Shown: positions 1 through 13,771, counted from the first letter of the stretch. The stretch is 64,000 bases of DNA from Fasciolopsis buskii (GCA_008360955.1 LUCM01003968.1:334808-398807), one strand, 5' to 3'. Numbers and translations are program-made. Notes: generated by a model not told the origin, from the letters alone.

Positions 1-1
1 A

Positions 2-1213
2 TCCCGGTCCCGCAGGCCGGACACACGACGATACAGCAGTCGATCTACTGTTGATCTTAGAACCGCTTTTGGCCCATTACCATATAATCCACAGACAGCC
101 GAATTGTGCTATCGGGAAGTAATGCGTAGAAAACAGAAGTGTCGAGCAAAATCTTCGCGTATGCGACATGGAATTTCCAATAAAGATCCACGCATAATTC
201 TTAATCCGACGGCAAGAGACAATGTAGAGCTATTTAGATTTAATATGCTGGAGCATGAACAACAACAACAAATGAATCCAGAATTACCATTTGGTGCTTT
301 TCCGATGCCACATCGCAGCCCGTGGAAAACGTCTGGTGAGCGTCCGGATGGAGAGGTCAAAGAGATTAGAAGAATGAAAAAGCGACCGTGCAGGCGACCT
401 TCCAAAGGTCATGGTCCTTTTGATGTGGTAATGAACAAGAATGCTCAAGGAGCAGAGGCCTTGCCTAACCAGTTAGCTGGACTTACTACGGGTGTTAACA
501 GCAGTCTTCCGGAATCTGCGGTAATAGATTCAGAATCCGATAGCGTTATTTATAATTCGGCTTTAATGTCTCAGTTTCAGGGTGCTCTACCTTGGTCTGT
601 TCCTGAAGTGTCTCGAAGAGAACGTCGTGCCAGAAGGCTTCTTCATTCACCGGCATTAAACCCGGCCCAACTAGCTAGCTTGTACTCGTACGTTACTCAC
701 ACTGGAAAACTCCCCGCTTACTCAAACCCACCATTTGACTATCCCTATGGGAAAGCCTTTATGGAACCTGAAACTGCTTCAAAGCTGAATTACTTTCCAA
801 TCCCACACATGAATTATGGAGCCCATTTTCCCGACCCTGCGGAATCATACAGACCGAGCCAGAAGAAGCGAGCGAGACACGCGGATCATGTAACACCTGC
901 AACCACTTCCCCTAGACTGGTCCATTCGTCATTGAAGAGTAAACGATCAAATGAACTGGTTCATTTAGACTATTTGGATGAGGGAACCAATTCGCCGGAT
1001 TCTGAACTTGAAGAATGCACTTGCGAATACTGGTACGGAATCGATCGGAACGGTGGTAAAATAACTATCAGCGAACCGACTTTGAGGGGTGATTCAGATG
1101 ATCTGTATTCGGATGATAATATGCAGACCTATTCGATAGAACATGAAATACCAACTAGAAATTCATGCGGCAAAATCAACGGAACTTATTGCGCACAAAA
1201 CGATAGTGGATGA
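2..1213 (+). CDS. 3' terminal coding exon of an unidentified host protein, partial at 5' end
   Basis: The frame is open from base 2 to a TGA at 1211-1213 (403 codons), so the left end of the gene is outside the window. The first in-frame ATG is at 122, but the upstream reading (for example TAFGPLPYNPQTAELCYREV) looks equally protein-like, so I do not use that ATG as a start. The protein is hydrophilic with no membrane segment. It has basic clusters (MRRKQKCRAK, RRMKKRPCRRPSK, SRRERRARR), a short Gln run encoded by CAA repeats at about 259-272, a Pro/Tyr-rich middle and an acidic, Cys-containing C-terminal part (EECTCEYWYG). This resembles a disordered cytoplasmic tail or regulatory region. 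I do not recognise the family. A splice acceptor could lie at 1-15 (cccgcag). No canonical AATAAA is seen in the next 2 kb, so the transcript end is unknown. Confidence 0.75.
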   Translation, partial: SRSRRPDTRRYSSRSTVDLRTAFGPLPYNPQTAELCYREVMRRKQKCRAKSSRMRHGISNKDPRIILNPTARDNVELFRFNMLEHEQQQQMNPELPFGAFPMPHRSPWKTSGERPDGEVKEIRRMKKRPCRRPSKGHGPFDVVMNKNAQGAEALPNQLAGLTTGVNSSLPESAVIDSESDSVIYNSALMSQFQGALPWSVPEVSRRERRARRLLHSPALNPAQLASLYSYVTHTGKLPAYSNPPFDYPYGKAFMEPETASKLNYFPIPHMNYGAHFPDPAESYRPSQKKRARHADHVTPATTSPRLVHSSLKSKRSNELVHLDYLDEGTNSPDSELEECTCEYWYGIDRNGGKITISEPTLRGDSDDLYSDDNMQTYSIEHEIPTRNSCGKINGTYCAQNDSG

Positions 1214-1269
1214 TAACCTGACTCTACCACATAAATCATACACCTACACCAAATCCAATTAACTTTCAG

Positions 1270-1478
1270 TGAATTTTGTTTTTTCTCTACCCTACTCTCC
1301 TTTGAAACCGTATAGCTCAAACCTAAACCCAGTCCGCAATCTTCAAACCTGGGATGTGAGTGAATTTGCGAATGAAAGATTCACTAAACCGTCTCAACAA
1401 CAAACCGCGCCCTATTTGAGTTCGATAACGACGAAAGTGACGGCAAAACTAGTAAAGGGTGATACGTATTGCACATAA
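1270..1478 (+). CDS. Possible alternative or additional 3' exon of the preceding gene
   Basis: Just 3' of the first gene's stop, a good acceptor (ttaactttcag, ending at 1269) precedes a reading of about 69 codons that ends in TAA. Its later part (NLQTWDVSEFANERFTKPSQ) has protein-like composition and resembles the upstream exon in being polar and Gln-containing. It is in a different frame from the upstream exon, so it would need splicing from an upstream donor to be used. It may equally be 3' UTR. No homology is recognised. Confidence 0.2.
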
Positions 1479-3448
1479 CTAAATTACAATGGTGCTTCTT
1501 AGTGATCTTGTGGACATGTGAAATATTCACAAGTCTGTTCGAACAGTATGTACATACACATATATTTGTTGTATCCTTTCTTCTGCCGTTTACCCAGTGA
1601 ACGTTGGTCCATTCGTGCACAGCGGAGAAATTTGAGCTCTCTTTCCGTGTACTCACCCGTCTTTAATACAGATGTATTTTCCAAATCATACGGTTTTTCA
1701 AGAGCTGAGGTTTACCGTGTTCTCGCGTGTGTATGCGCACTGTCTACCATATTCGCCTCACTCGTAACATTCTCGAGATGAGCGTCCAGTTTTCTGCAAG
1801 AAACTTAGGACTCATTTATCTCCACTAACCCGATTCTCCGCTCCGCCTGTATTCCCCATCCCCGACCCCTAAGCTGAAGAGCGTGAATGAGTGTATTCAT
1901 TCATTGCATTTACCGACAAACATTTTCCGTTTCTCATCGATTATTTTGAATCTTCCCAACACTTTCCGTACTTCGTCAAACACTCGGCCAAACGGTTGCA
2001 CAATCGTTGATCTGAAATTATAGTCACGACATAAACAGCGCTCACAATTGTACAGATAAATGGGTAGGTCGATTTTGATTCTTAGTTAAACAATCAACTT
2101 AGCGTTCTGTCCTTCGTATTCAGCTAAGTAATGTGATCTGACCTTTTGACGTGCACATAAACAATCGGTACATTTTAGTGGACTGTTGGAAAATACAAAA
2201 ATGTTTGAAGTTACAACTGTATTTTTTAAACTTTATTTCTTTTATTGGCAGGTGAAGACATGATCATCTTGCAGTATGCATTTATAACGAATGGATCTAT
2301 CCATGAAGCAACCAGGTCTGGCTAATTTTGTTGACTAATAACAGAAGGTTGCCGACAATCAAAATGGGCCTGTATTATAATAATTGTAATTACTTACCTC
2401 AAATTTGCACCCGATTTGCTGAATGGCATCTTCTGGGTAATGGCTGGTCACTGTTCCAAAAGTTTACCCTCCAGTCAGTCAATCCTGGCTCTAAATCGGT
2501 ATCGTTCGTCCCCACTAGCTCAAGCCAGAAAAAACAAGCTAAACCGACACAAGACCTCGTTTTATGGAATTTTGAAGTTACTTTCCTTGCATATTGGCCC
2601 CTGTGTGACTACCTTCACCCTATCGGTTATCCGTGTCAGTCTCTGATTAGTCCAATTTATCTGATGCACCTCACTTGATTTAGTTCTTGTCGTTTTGTTT
2701 CCGATTGTTTAGCACAACACGACGACTTTCTCAACTTGCATTTTCACACTTCTGCCGTCTAATCATACCACAATGTCAGCCGGCAGCTATTAGCCAAAGA
2801 GACAGGGTAATCTCATATTTATCTTGCCATCCATACTCGTCCTCTGTCTGACACGACGAAATTGCATTCAGGCTTGCTTATTGACCGTGAGTTGTTTAGC
2901 GCAGCTCGGTCAACAATAACCCATTAGATGCATGTATTAAACTCAGGTGCAATGTCGATTAAATCGTCATCCCATTACAATATCAACCTGATGAACTGGA
3001 ACATAGTTATCCTGAATTGCCATGAATGGCTCAAAAATAGCAAAAATAATTCCAGTAATCAAGTCTCAACAATGTTTTTTCCCTTAATAAAGGAAGCGAT
3101 CCTGATCAATTCTGATAAGATACCACAAGAAGCATTCAGTAGTGAACTGGTTGCGCGAGGATAGTCTTCAAATGTGTTTCTGACTTATTTTTCCAGAAAC
3201 CAGTAATTTAGCTGAGATCGAGACGAGACGAGTCCATTGGTTCACATAAAAGGTTTCACTCCAACCACTTGGGAAAACAATTTATGAAAAGAAACTGGAC
3301 AGAAATGCGTAAAGCCTTGTTCATTCCTGTACACTGTGGTAAATAGACTTACGCTATGTTGCATTTCTCGAGTTTCAAATGTCTAGCCCACGTAGGCCAA
3401 ACACCGATCCATCTACACCCCAGTATTACACACAAGGTTAGAGTGGGA

Positions 3449-3464
3449 ATATATATATATATAT
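3449..3464. repeat. (AT)n microsatellite
   Basis: Eight AT units, followed by imperfect AT-rich sequence to about 3,475. Similar short AT tracts lie at 10,567-10,585, 48,841-48,866 and 53,300-53,325. Confidence 0.9.
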
Positions 3465-5506
3465 GTGTCTATATAAGAACATATGTGTATATTTACGGAT
3501 TAAGTGCCATCATAAACACTGATACGGAGCGAGTGGGGACAAGTGAAAAACTGCGTAGAATTTAGCACCCATATAATACTTCCTCTAGTCCCCACTTCGA
3601 AATCGTTGGCTATCCATAGAGACCGGTTATGCCTCTGCGAACTTGTTAGTAGACGGCTGTTCCAACCGAGTAAGTGCTGAGACTTCGGAAGACCTCAACT
3701 CGAGACCCGGGCCAAAGAGTCTACTCTAGAAGTTAGTAGGACGATTAAAGGTGGTTGTAACTCACTGAGAGCCGGTAACTATTCGTTTGGGTCACACGTG
3801 GTTCGAATGAGGCCAAAAAGTCTGGCTGCCCTGTACATCCCTCCGGCATAGATGCCGGTGAAAATTTACCTTTATGCTTCGTAAACCGTCTGTGACCAAT
3901 TTGGAACTAAGATTTAGCCACATCTATTAGATTGACCCCTATGGGTCAATCATCCAAGTGGACGGCTCCGGAAATTCGCCTTCGTCTTTCCACTCCAATG
4001 GAAACGCTGATGTCGGAAGGCGGTGCCTAGGTCTTTCTTGGAAGAAGCTCTTGGAGATGGAAAACCTATTGGATGCATTTGATCAGGTGCATAGAGTGAG
4101 TCGTTATCGCTCCCATCGCAATCATGCTCACATATCAAGAGGCATGAACAACTAAAACCGTGATTTAGTTATGATGGCAAGCGATGGCTGGAGCACTGTT
4201 CTTAGATTGTTGTAGAATTATTACCCAATTTGCCGAAATAGAGTATATTTTTCACTACCCACTTAAATTGGACCGATATTTTGCTAACTGTCAGCCGCTA
4301 ATATATCCAGAATAACACTTTCATGTCAACATGCAAAGTCTGGCTCCTTTATTAAATCTTTGGCATGATGCTAGCAAAGGTGAATGGTATAAGTGAACAC
4401 AACGACCGGTGTTTTATTGCTAGAGAAAGTTGATTGTTTTGTTTCAGTAAAACTGAATGAACTTCAAAAAACCAAGGGCGTTAAACTCGATGAGTGGTTT
4501 CAGGTGGCCATTTCACGTTAAGCCAGGGAATAAGGTGGATTTAACAAAGATGCATTGACTTGGATATAGTGACCAGCCCCATAAATATTAACGGGTATGT
4601 CATTTAATACTTGCTACACGAGAAATAAAAGGTCAATAAAATCATTGGTATGAGTTACGCTTTCGTATTGGGCAGCAGTGATTGATTGGTCACATCTCAC
4701 CCATTAAGAATGACCTATTTGAGCGGCCGATCAATAATGATTACTCTAAGCTTTTGTTGCAAATACGATCCAGAATGCAAAGTGTGATTATGAATAAAGA
4801 CAACTCCTCAAAGCACAAGCGTAAACGAGGCCTTTTGTGGATACTGACTCGGAGATGTCGAGACGTATGCTAGACAGCCGGATTATCAGTTCATTCTTGG
4901 CTTTTCCAAAGCAATAAAAATAGAGACGATAATAGTTAATGAAATATTCCACATAGTTAGTAGAGGTGTACACAGAAGCTAGTTGTTATTTGCTTCTAAT
5001 CGCGTTCACTAAGTGCATTAAGCTTGACCAACTCCGCCTAGGACTGCTAGAGCTTGACTGAGTATAACGAAAGATCAAGCACCAGGCAAGCTGCACATGC
5101 GATCTAACTGAGGACCAGTTAAACCATCGCAACTTAAAACTTCTTTAATTTTTTCTCAGCGGAATCAATACGTTTTCTGGTGTGTCTTGAGGACTTAATA
5201 AAGCGTTGGTCAAATCCTTGTGCTATTTTCGGGGTACAAACTCCAGTTTACCGTTAAAATACAAGGTAACCCTTTAATGACGAGTTCTTTTAACTAACTT
5301 TTAGTTTAGAGTCATGAATGACTTTTACGGAACGTTGCGCATCGTCCTTCGGGGTGCATCGGTTTCTGCCAACATTCACTATAACTTGAAACAGTGATCT
5401 TTAGAAATTCTGTCCTTTAGTTGCTATTGACGACCGCTAACTTTCCTCTGGTGATCTTTCACTAGTAAACACTGCTAGGGTATACTAAACAAAATGCGTC
5501 AGAACA

Positions 5507-5517
5507 CCCCCCCCCCC
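5507..5517. repeat. Poly-C run of 11
   Basis: An uninterrupted run of C. Its length is prone to sequencing error. Confidence 0.9.
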
Positions 5518-8260
5518 ACAGAGTATGAAGTTTAGGGCCATTTTACGGAGTTCAGCAGACCCAACAGGGTCATGGAAACAAATGTGACGTCGACGGTAAG
5601 GGTGTGTCTCCGACATTTATTTACTATACCTTGGTTTGTTATCACGACTGAATAAAAGTAAACCGACGATTCCGCCTGAAATATACATTATCCTGCCATA
5701 GGGTAGTAGAACTGACCTGAAAAATAGTAATTACTAGGTAGTAGTGTCTCTTGCATCATTTCCTGACGGTTGATGTGGAATTGGGCATCAGTGGGCATCA
5801 TATAAGAACCTCGAAATTAACTGTTCTAAATTGCACGATTTACACTCCCCACACCCATTATCAACACACAGTATAATTGAATGAGGGCATATCCTAATTC
5901 GAACGCATCGAATGGAGGCAGGAGAAACCGACTGTCGAACCAGTGAATCCGGAGCAAAATTATTTCAACTGGCTGTCATGCTCCAAGCTGACTTATCTAA
6001 TAACTGACGGCCTACCATTCATGCCCTAGTACATGACGAAGGTGATGCAATTAGTCAATTGAAGATAAGTCAGAATACGTCGCCCGCAGATAATTATCGA
6101 GTAATTGCAAATGGATATTTTAACCAGAAGCGGATCAGTGAGAAAATCCCATTTTCTAACTGCCTGAATGAATACCTGTCACAATTAATCTACCTGACGT
6201 AACGGCCGAGCAGTTCGCTATTTGACCGCAGTTGTACATTTCAGACAGATGTATCTACTTCAAGTGGAGTATATGTGCACTGTTATCATAAAACAAAAAG
6301 CGGCTAGCACATAAAATGCCACTCTATCTAAACAGATCCACGCCGCATACCGAGAATAACACCAGATGGAGAAGCAGCTGATACTCAGTGGTTTATTGTC
6401 AAGTCATCACATCACATCAACCATAACTAACAAGAGTAAAGATCAGAAGAAGGGTAGTCAAGCAAAGTGGAATAATTGGGAGTGAAAAATACACACCTTT
6501 TATCCAGATCTAACTGCTGACCGGAATAATTAATACAATTCGTTTGATTATTCCTCACTGTGTAAGTGCAAAATGGCCCATTGGGTTTAAGCCGTAAACC
6601 TCCCCTGGCCCGCCTCCCACCTATCCAAGGGAGAATACCTAAAACAAATTGTACCTTTTATCCTGATCCCGGCTTGCATCTGGATTACTTGTATGCCTTT
6701 TTCCATTCTTGACTCATCCATCTCATGAAAGCATCACCTTTCCTGATCCCAGGTGGCTTTCGTCATATTCACCGTGCTGTAATTGCATTACTTTAAATCA
6801 TTCGAAACAAACCTGTTTACCTTTTGGTGTTTTCTCATAACAACCATCATCTGTAATTCGTTTTCGGGAAATCAAAAAATTATAAGCCAAAAAACTCGTT
6901 ACGGTGCATGTTCAGGGCATTACTCTCGCTTTACTTGTAGCACGTTGATTTGTGTACCAGACACTATACACCATTGTCCTTGAATAAATTTGACCCTAAA
7001 ATCAGCATTTTTAGGAGAATATTTTCGCGAAGAATGGACGAATTGCTAACCTGTCGATTAAGACGGATATCGGAGATCCTATTCAGTTCACTTCGATCCA
7101 AAAAGTCCGAATTTAATAGGCCCTCGATTCGGAGTATGCACAATAGTTGCTGCTAATCTGACCAATCCTTTTATTCCTTTTATTCACCCAAGTGCGAAAA
7201 TACATTTTAGTAACTATCAACCAATTCTGCTTTTCACTTCATGCTAATCCATTCATTCACCACACTGCTAGTCTCTTGAGGCTTTAGATAACATCGAGTG
7301 AGATAAACAATTCGGCCGCAGCTGTCCGGGTGGTTTGAATCCCCAAGTTATTGGGACCGAAACTTTTTCGGCATAAGTTTATAGGTTTTCACGTTACTAC
7401 TTGCTTGCACACAGTAGGTAAATGAAGAATGTAGTTTACTTACCCTGTCCACCGAAGGTAGCCTCACCGTACACTGTACCTTCCGGTGTTGAATGTCCAA
7501 CGTCAAGCAAGCAGACTTCCGACACTGAACGACGTATATTGTCAGCAATTGTGCCTCAATTCTGGTTTCCTGGCGAAATCTATTAAGCTAGTAAGTCATC
7601 AATCTTCGATCACTGTGCTAGCGCGGTGGAAATTACGGGATTAATCGTGTCAACAACAGGAAGACCTTACCAATAATGCTGATATCAGCTGGGGGACCGA
7701 AAAACCGTTACGAGGGTAATGGTTGGTTCGAAGAAGATGGATTCAAGACAAGTGTAACCAAACTCTAATGATTACAGAACTTGAATAAATGAATACGGCT
7801 CGGAAGTGCTTGAGTGGAATGATTGCAAATGTATGAATGATCTATGCGGGCAAAATTGGATGAGTTTACTTTCATTTCATCAAGATTACGTTCAAAATTC
7901 AGATTTATCTTTTGGCTATGAAGATTTTAGGTTCCCAGGTGGGCTGGGGATTGTGAAGACCGGAAAATTTATTTAGTTTTCCTAATCGAAAATCCTACTC
8001 CTGAACCTAGGATGGAGCAAACGACAGGCGAATTGCCAGTGAAAATAAATAATCGAATAAATTGTGTCGACTGACGATCGACTTCTTGTAAAATTTGGAA
8101 ATGTCGCAACAAATAACCCTCGAATTTCGTACAACAGTCCCCTTCTAGTTCTATTAAAACCGACCGGCTCTCAGCTATCCAAATGGTCGTTGTGCTGTGC
8201 TGACCGTTCATTTGCGGATTTCTCGTCCGAGAATGGTAACCATTAAAGACCTCTTTCTAG

Positions 8261-8519
8261 CAAAATGAAACTGTCGGCAGCCTTATCAGCGGCAAACAGT
8301 GGAAAAATATCACGAAAGGCATGCGATATAAAATCGCTAGTAAGTGTAACAGGATTAGGTAAAGAAAATTTTGCACCGATTATGAACAGCCAGAGTGAGA
8401 AGAAAAAGCATGTTACTAACTACACAAAATTAGCCATCAAGCAGTGTCCTGATCCAACTCACACTTGTGGAAGCATGGTGGAACCACTTCAGTCAACCAC
8501 CAGGGAATCATATCAATAG
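8261..8519 (+). CDS. Candidate exon of unknown gene
   Basis: A pyrimidine-rich acceptor (ctctttctag, ending at 8260) is followed at once by CAAA and an ATG (8265) opening 84 codons to TAG. The product is polar and Ser/Lys-rich (SAALSAANSGKISRKAC at the start), like a disordered segment. A consensus donor (GTAAGT) at 8340 offers an alternative short exon, 8,261-8,339. No family is recognised and no poly(A) signal lies close behind. The splice signals are the main support. Confidence 0.22.
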
Positions 8520-11299
8520 TACATGTCCATGGCTCACCAAATTGTGGACGAACCTGAGGTCAAACGATTAAGAGTTAAATTTTTTAGCTACTGGGCTGCC
8601 AAAGCTACATTTAAAGGTTTGTTTATTTTGAACAGTAGATAGTGCAACTTTCGTGTCTTGCTGGGTTTTTTGGATGAATAGTTAATCTGTATAAGTCCCT
8701 TCTAAGATCTTCGTCTTAATTAAGCTTGAATCAGAGAAGCTAGCGTCATAGGAGTCATTTATTTGAGCACTTCATTCTGTCCATGAACTCCCAGTGAAGA
8801 GTGGACTTCATATCGTGTGGCGTTTAATTTTAGCATACTTTCAGTAGTCATCCAAGGTAATCTAGCAGGCATGATATTCCTTTCCCAATGGTTTGTTCGG
8901 GGCTCATGTCCTAGGCTGGGGTCGTAGAAACGTCCTAAAGGGCTTGATTGATTGTCTATACGGTGATTCCATGCGCTTAGACGAAAATTTGAAAATGGAT
9001 AACAGACGTGAAGTTTTTCTTTTTGCAAATTTAGCCTCGTTATGATAAGAATTCGGTAGTACACAGGGAAATTTTTCATTAACTAAAGGAACGACAACTT
9101 TCTGATACCCATTTTATCATCCATTTATTATTCTCTTTGGATAAAATAACCAGAATGTGCTCAGGTGGCTGCGAAATACAACTGTAGCATAATTCGTTTG
9201 GGAATACTAGGTGGTGATTGCTTTTGAATACGGGAAGTCAGAAGATAAATCCTAATAGAAAAAACCTGCGTTTGTCCGACAGTATGCTGCTTCGGGTGTT
9301 TCTCCATGACTGACTCGAGATGTAATGTTTGTCTTGCTGCTCATTGCGGTAGGATGACAGTTGGATAGCATAAAACTAGGGCGCGGAACATTTCAAACAC
9401 CGAATAAAACAAACTTGAACTTTTCGTATCAACTGGGTAAAATATGACGCGGAGTCACCGAAGTATGTGATCATAGTTTTATGAGATTTGCCGTTTTTCT
9501 TGGTTCCCTTTGAAGTCTTGTTTTCTTGAACAAAGTGACGACTGACGATCGTTAACGTCAATAGATTATTGATCATGTAAAAATCATCTTTACTTAGAAA
9601 ATGTTTTCAGGAATCCGTGGGTTAGTTGCCAAGTAATGAAAACTTGCAGTGGACCTTCTCATTTACTCGAAAAGAATCACTATCATCCATTCTTGTTCAG
9701 TATCTTAATTCCATTCCATGAATCGATGCGTATTCCATTACATTTTCATGTCTATAAAACAGGTTACCCACTTGAAAGTAAAATTACTAAAGACCGTTTC
9801 TATGAACAAAGATATATGGTGCGACAGAATGCCTATTAGGGACTGATATAGCATCCTCGTTAAAGGTGACAATAAAGAGCAGTCTTAGTAAACGTTTGTT
9901 TGATACACTTGCGCAAGGTTGATCTCTCAGCTTATTTGCCTCCCATAGCCGTAAATTTGACAGCCTAGTGTTCGCGCGGTAAGTCGAACATCACCGGGTG
10001 GCTCCCGGTTTGAGGAGTTGAAAAAATTAGATTCACGATATCTTCTATTAATTGAGGATGCAATCTTATTTTCTACATTGCATTTTACACTGTCTCTCTA
10101 TTTAGTACGTATCGTTTGGTTTCGATACATTGGAAAAGCTATGATTACTACCGCCTTTGCTGCCGTGGGCGAAAAGATCAGGCGCACCTCGAGACACAAA
10201 ACGAAAAGTATCCTTATCAAGTTGGTCGACATATCTCTCCTTTTCAAGACAAAAGTGGCCGTAGTTAGAATCTGGACAAATGTAACACTATGCCTAGTGA
10301 AACATGTCTACAGCGGGCAAGCATCTGGAGAGTGTAACCACGGGGAATGAGATCCAACTGAAATGAAGGACGCCAAACCCTGGAATCATTAGCCTAACTT
10401 GTGACGTTGCCGGCACTAGCAATTTCCTTCAACCCAACCTGAATAATCTGTGTAAAAGAAAATTCCAAATGATCTTGTTCTATCGCGTACAATTCCCGGT
10501 TTTAGCCGTCGGAAATGTCTCAGACTGAGCCGACTAAACGTTATCATTAAATTAGCCGCCTCAGAAATATATATATATATATATACCATTCTCACATGGC
10601 AATGCTGTGCAAATAGTTACTGATGTCACACAACAGATCAACGGTTTTGCATCCCTAAGTCAAGTTAACTAGCCAAATAGAAATGAGGAGTATGGCAAAC
10701 GGTAAAAATTACGTAATTCTGTGTTCCAAGATGCGTTTATCAAGCGAATTGGGAAGGTTGTACATTGTGAATTTCTCAGTAGGAATGAGAACCTGAACAG
10801 GTACGCATTAAATCTGTGATGACGTCCAGCATGCTACTTGATTTTATGTTTGTACGTACCTTTAGCACTCAAATGCATGTCATTTTTAGAAATCCCTATT
10901 TTGGATACTAGGGGTACCCTAGGAGAAGACCGCCTGAGAAAAATTAATTGTTATGAGTAACTCTTCCTATATTGAAATCAGAACGCCTTTTTTTCTTATT
11001 CTAAGCTCACTGTGATCACTTACCAAAGCGTTCGTTTCGGACGTCGGAATGAATTTGCCCGTTATCGGAAATGCATGTGTTGGACGTACCTTAAACGATG
11101 ACCTGACCATTGACGCAACCCGTATATTAAGTTTAGTTGGAACTAACCTATTGTTACAACATCAATTGGAAATCCACAGCAAATATGTAGCCTGTCCAGT
11201 AGTTGGCATGGAATTTGGTAAATGAGATCGATAAGTTCATTCTGGACAGGAGAATAGAATAAATGTAACCTGACGTTGTTAAGGAACTGGTGAATAAAA
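8520..11299. other. Non-coding stretch, nothing recognised
   Basis: An open reading at about 10,018-10,350 (110 codons, TTG start, hydrophobic N-terminal third) has no motif, splice or poly(A) support and is not called. An (AT)n tract is at 10,567-10,585. Confidence 0.5.
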
Positions 11300-12112
11300 C
11301 GACATGCGAAGGTCAAAAGTTAGGCTTGTGCCAATACTAGCAAGAGTAAAACACAATGGCGTACAAACACAAAGAGTAATGGGATGCATTATGTTCTCAA
11401 CGGCCATATTTCTTAGTGGCACAGTACGACAGGATCGACGTTAATGCTCCTGTACACTCATAACCCATGTTCGATTACCGGATGTCAAATAACCGTCAAA
11501 GATCTCCTCAATCGGAAGTTGCCAATTCACGTCTTCCATGTACGTGAGGATCCTTCACTCGATAAACGATCACACGGTGAGATGCAAAAAACCAAGTGAT
11601 TGAACTTGCGCACTTCGTCCAGGTCTTCATAGGTAAGCAACAGGTCGGCTTCGAGCTGATGCAGATTTGCGACAGTATTTTACATTTTTAATATGTAAAG
11701 TGCTTCCACCAATGGATGTGCGGTTATTGACGCGGAATCGGAATACTTGCAATTTACTTGGGTCTTTACTAAGAACGAAAGCGAAGTTCGGATTTTTTAA
11801 ATCAGATAGCTTTGTAACTGCGTAAATGTCAGCGTCACTATTATCACAGGAGTGTAGGGTGAGTTTCATGAGCACATGAACTCCAAAGTTGAAGAGGAAT
11901 AGTGAAGGGGCGAGTCTGACGAACACGGCTTCTCATGATGATCTAGTGTGGAAGATGGCCGAGAGTACGAGTTCGGCTTGTGGTGTTTGGGTAGAGAGAC
12001 TGAAAGAGTGAAGTGGATTTCGTTGGCAAGGCGTTAAGCGAAATGCATCATCTCAGAACTGCAGGACTGATTGAGTTGAATACTGTTCTCACTCCAGGGA
12101 AGATGTGTATCC
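11300..12112. repeat. Unclassified dispersed repeat, copy A
   Basis: This segment matches 27,723-28,622 in the same orientation. From 11,811 to about 12,080 the two copies are nearly identical, with no difference in about the first 150 bases. To the left of 11,811 the match continues but is interrupted every few bases by small insertions and deletions. The left limit is approximate. Neither strand gives a long or shared open reading in both copies, so I see no protein. No terminal inverted repeat or long direct repeat is seen. It could be part of an LTR or DNA element, or a non-autonomous repeat. Confidence 0.85.
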
Positions 12113-13771
12113 TCGGTCATCGGATTATGGGTATACATCCCTTATTTGCCGTGGCGCGATCGGAAGCCTGCTCGATTCTCATCTGTGCATCCTCTGTGAG
12201 CAGTAGATCCTTGTCTGAGTATAATGCGATGACTTCAGATGCCACACTTGCCTTATACCTGAGTGATTTTCAAAGGAGGACCTTCTGATTTTCTTACAAA
12301 CTGGATTCAAGCACCGATTCACATCAGTTAGCAGGAACCCGTTTTGTTGAGCAGCCTGATCCTAGAAGTTTCGCCAAACAAGATTTTAATAGTTTGCTAC
12401 TGTCCTTGAAGTAGGGCGGAGGTAGCCCCTTAGAATCAACAGTCCTAAGCAATTTACAAAAACCCACCTATCGAATAATCTCGATTTCCAATGGGGTGTT
12501 GGTATCTGTTTGCAGTGCTTCATTTGCAGATCCAAATGGGAGCCTCGCTGTTATGGAAAGTTCTTCAGTGGAAGTTTCGAAGTTTAGTCTAAGATGTCAG
12601 AGTTGGCGAAATAATAAAACTAGTCACGTTAGTGACCCGTCTATAAAAGATTTGCAAAATTCCACTGAAACATTCTGTCCATAGGCAGAACATGTTAGAG
12701 AAACGCCGTTTAACCCTACCCAAAGAAGGTCAGACAGACGGAAATGTTTAACTTGGCCGGAATTCATTCTGCCTAGGGTAAACAAATGTGCGGCACTGAA
12801 AGGCAGTTTATTTACGAATTTGCACAACGACATGTTCTCTTTTGTTTGGAAACATTAAAAAACACTTAAGCTTGTTTTTTAGCCACTCGCGCTTACGCTA
12901 ATGAATAGCAATACATATGGTCTGCAATTGAGAAATGAGAATGGTGTTTTACGGTCACACGGGATCAGATCAAAAGTAGATGGGTTGTGCGTGCACCCGT
13001 GTGTGTCTATGCGTATCTGAATAGTTTAGACATGAATACTGGGACAGTAAATGCGACTGCTAACTGTTTCATTGCAAAATTATTATTCATTGAAGGTTAG
13101 CGTGGTATTATTATTTCCCCTGAATTTGAAGCTTCGCAATCGAACCTCAAGATCTCTTGGACTAAGTCTAAATGGTAGATAATACTGGGGAAATCCTTTA
13201 AGCACGTGAAAAGCTTCATACAAATTGAATAGGCCAACATTTGCCTGTCGTAAACGAGGACATGAAAAGTGATGCTTACAACGTAATTGCAATCTCCGAA
13301 TTGGTTTTGGAAAATAACCCCCAGATTTATAGCTAATCATTTGCAGACATTTATTGAGTTGGTTAATATAAAGGGATGAATCGTTTTCGATTTCACTAGG
13401 GAAGGAGGCCATCTTGAAGTAAGGTTGGAAATTTGCCTACATCTTGTTTAAGCTTAGATGCAATCACAAATGTGCAACATCTGCAAGGGTTCGGCCGTTC
13501 TCCAGTGGTACCGCCAGTCTACATGATGGTGATGTCATTGCTTCTTAGTCAACGGTAATCCTAACGCAAGGAAGCAGAAGTGAACGGTCAGATGGCGCAG
13601 TTTTTCACATAATGCGAAAGTAAAACAACAAGGCGAATGTCGCGGCCAACGGTGGTGAGAAGGTTTATATTTTCTTAAAAAAACATTTTTTTACGTTATG
13701 CTTCTTTTTTTGGAACAACAAAGTACATCATTTTCAAGAAGGGCTTCGTGACAAACAGAAGACGGCCAAAC
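12113..13771. other. Non-coding stretch, one doubtful minus-strand reading
   Basis: A minus-strand ATG reading of 109 codons (13,412 down to 13,083) has ordinary composition but no motif or signal, and I do not call it as a gene. Otherwise nothing is seen. T-rich sequence at 13,671-13,712 lies upstream of the small gene at 13,772. Confidence 0.45.

Larger units (their letters stand above)
1479..8260. other. Non-coding stretch, no recognisable gene
   Basis: Short open readings here are scattered on both strands, lack family motifs and have no supporting signals. A stretch around 3,640-3,870 is richer in GC and includes a box-B-like word (gtggttcgaatg, 3,800-3,811), so it may be an old tRNA-derived repeat; this is weak. 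Two simple repeats are listed separately. Confidence 0.5.

Noticed and set aside
109..405. Minus-strand reading of 98 codons opposite the first gene
   Set aside because: The plus strand is open over 1.2 kb and protein-like throughout, so this is its antisense shadow.
7300..7360. Box-B-like word (ggtttgaatcccc) suggesting a tRNA gene
   Set aside because: No cloverleaf or box A could be laid out around it. Similar isolated words occur at about 3,800 and 13,485.
7621..7665. gcgcggtggaaat, the same opening word as the hammerhead repeats
   Set aside because: The following sequence lacks CTGATGA and GAAA and does not align further.
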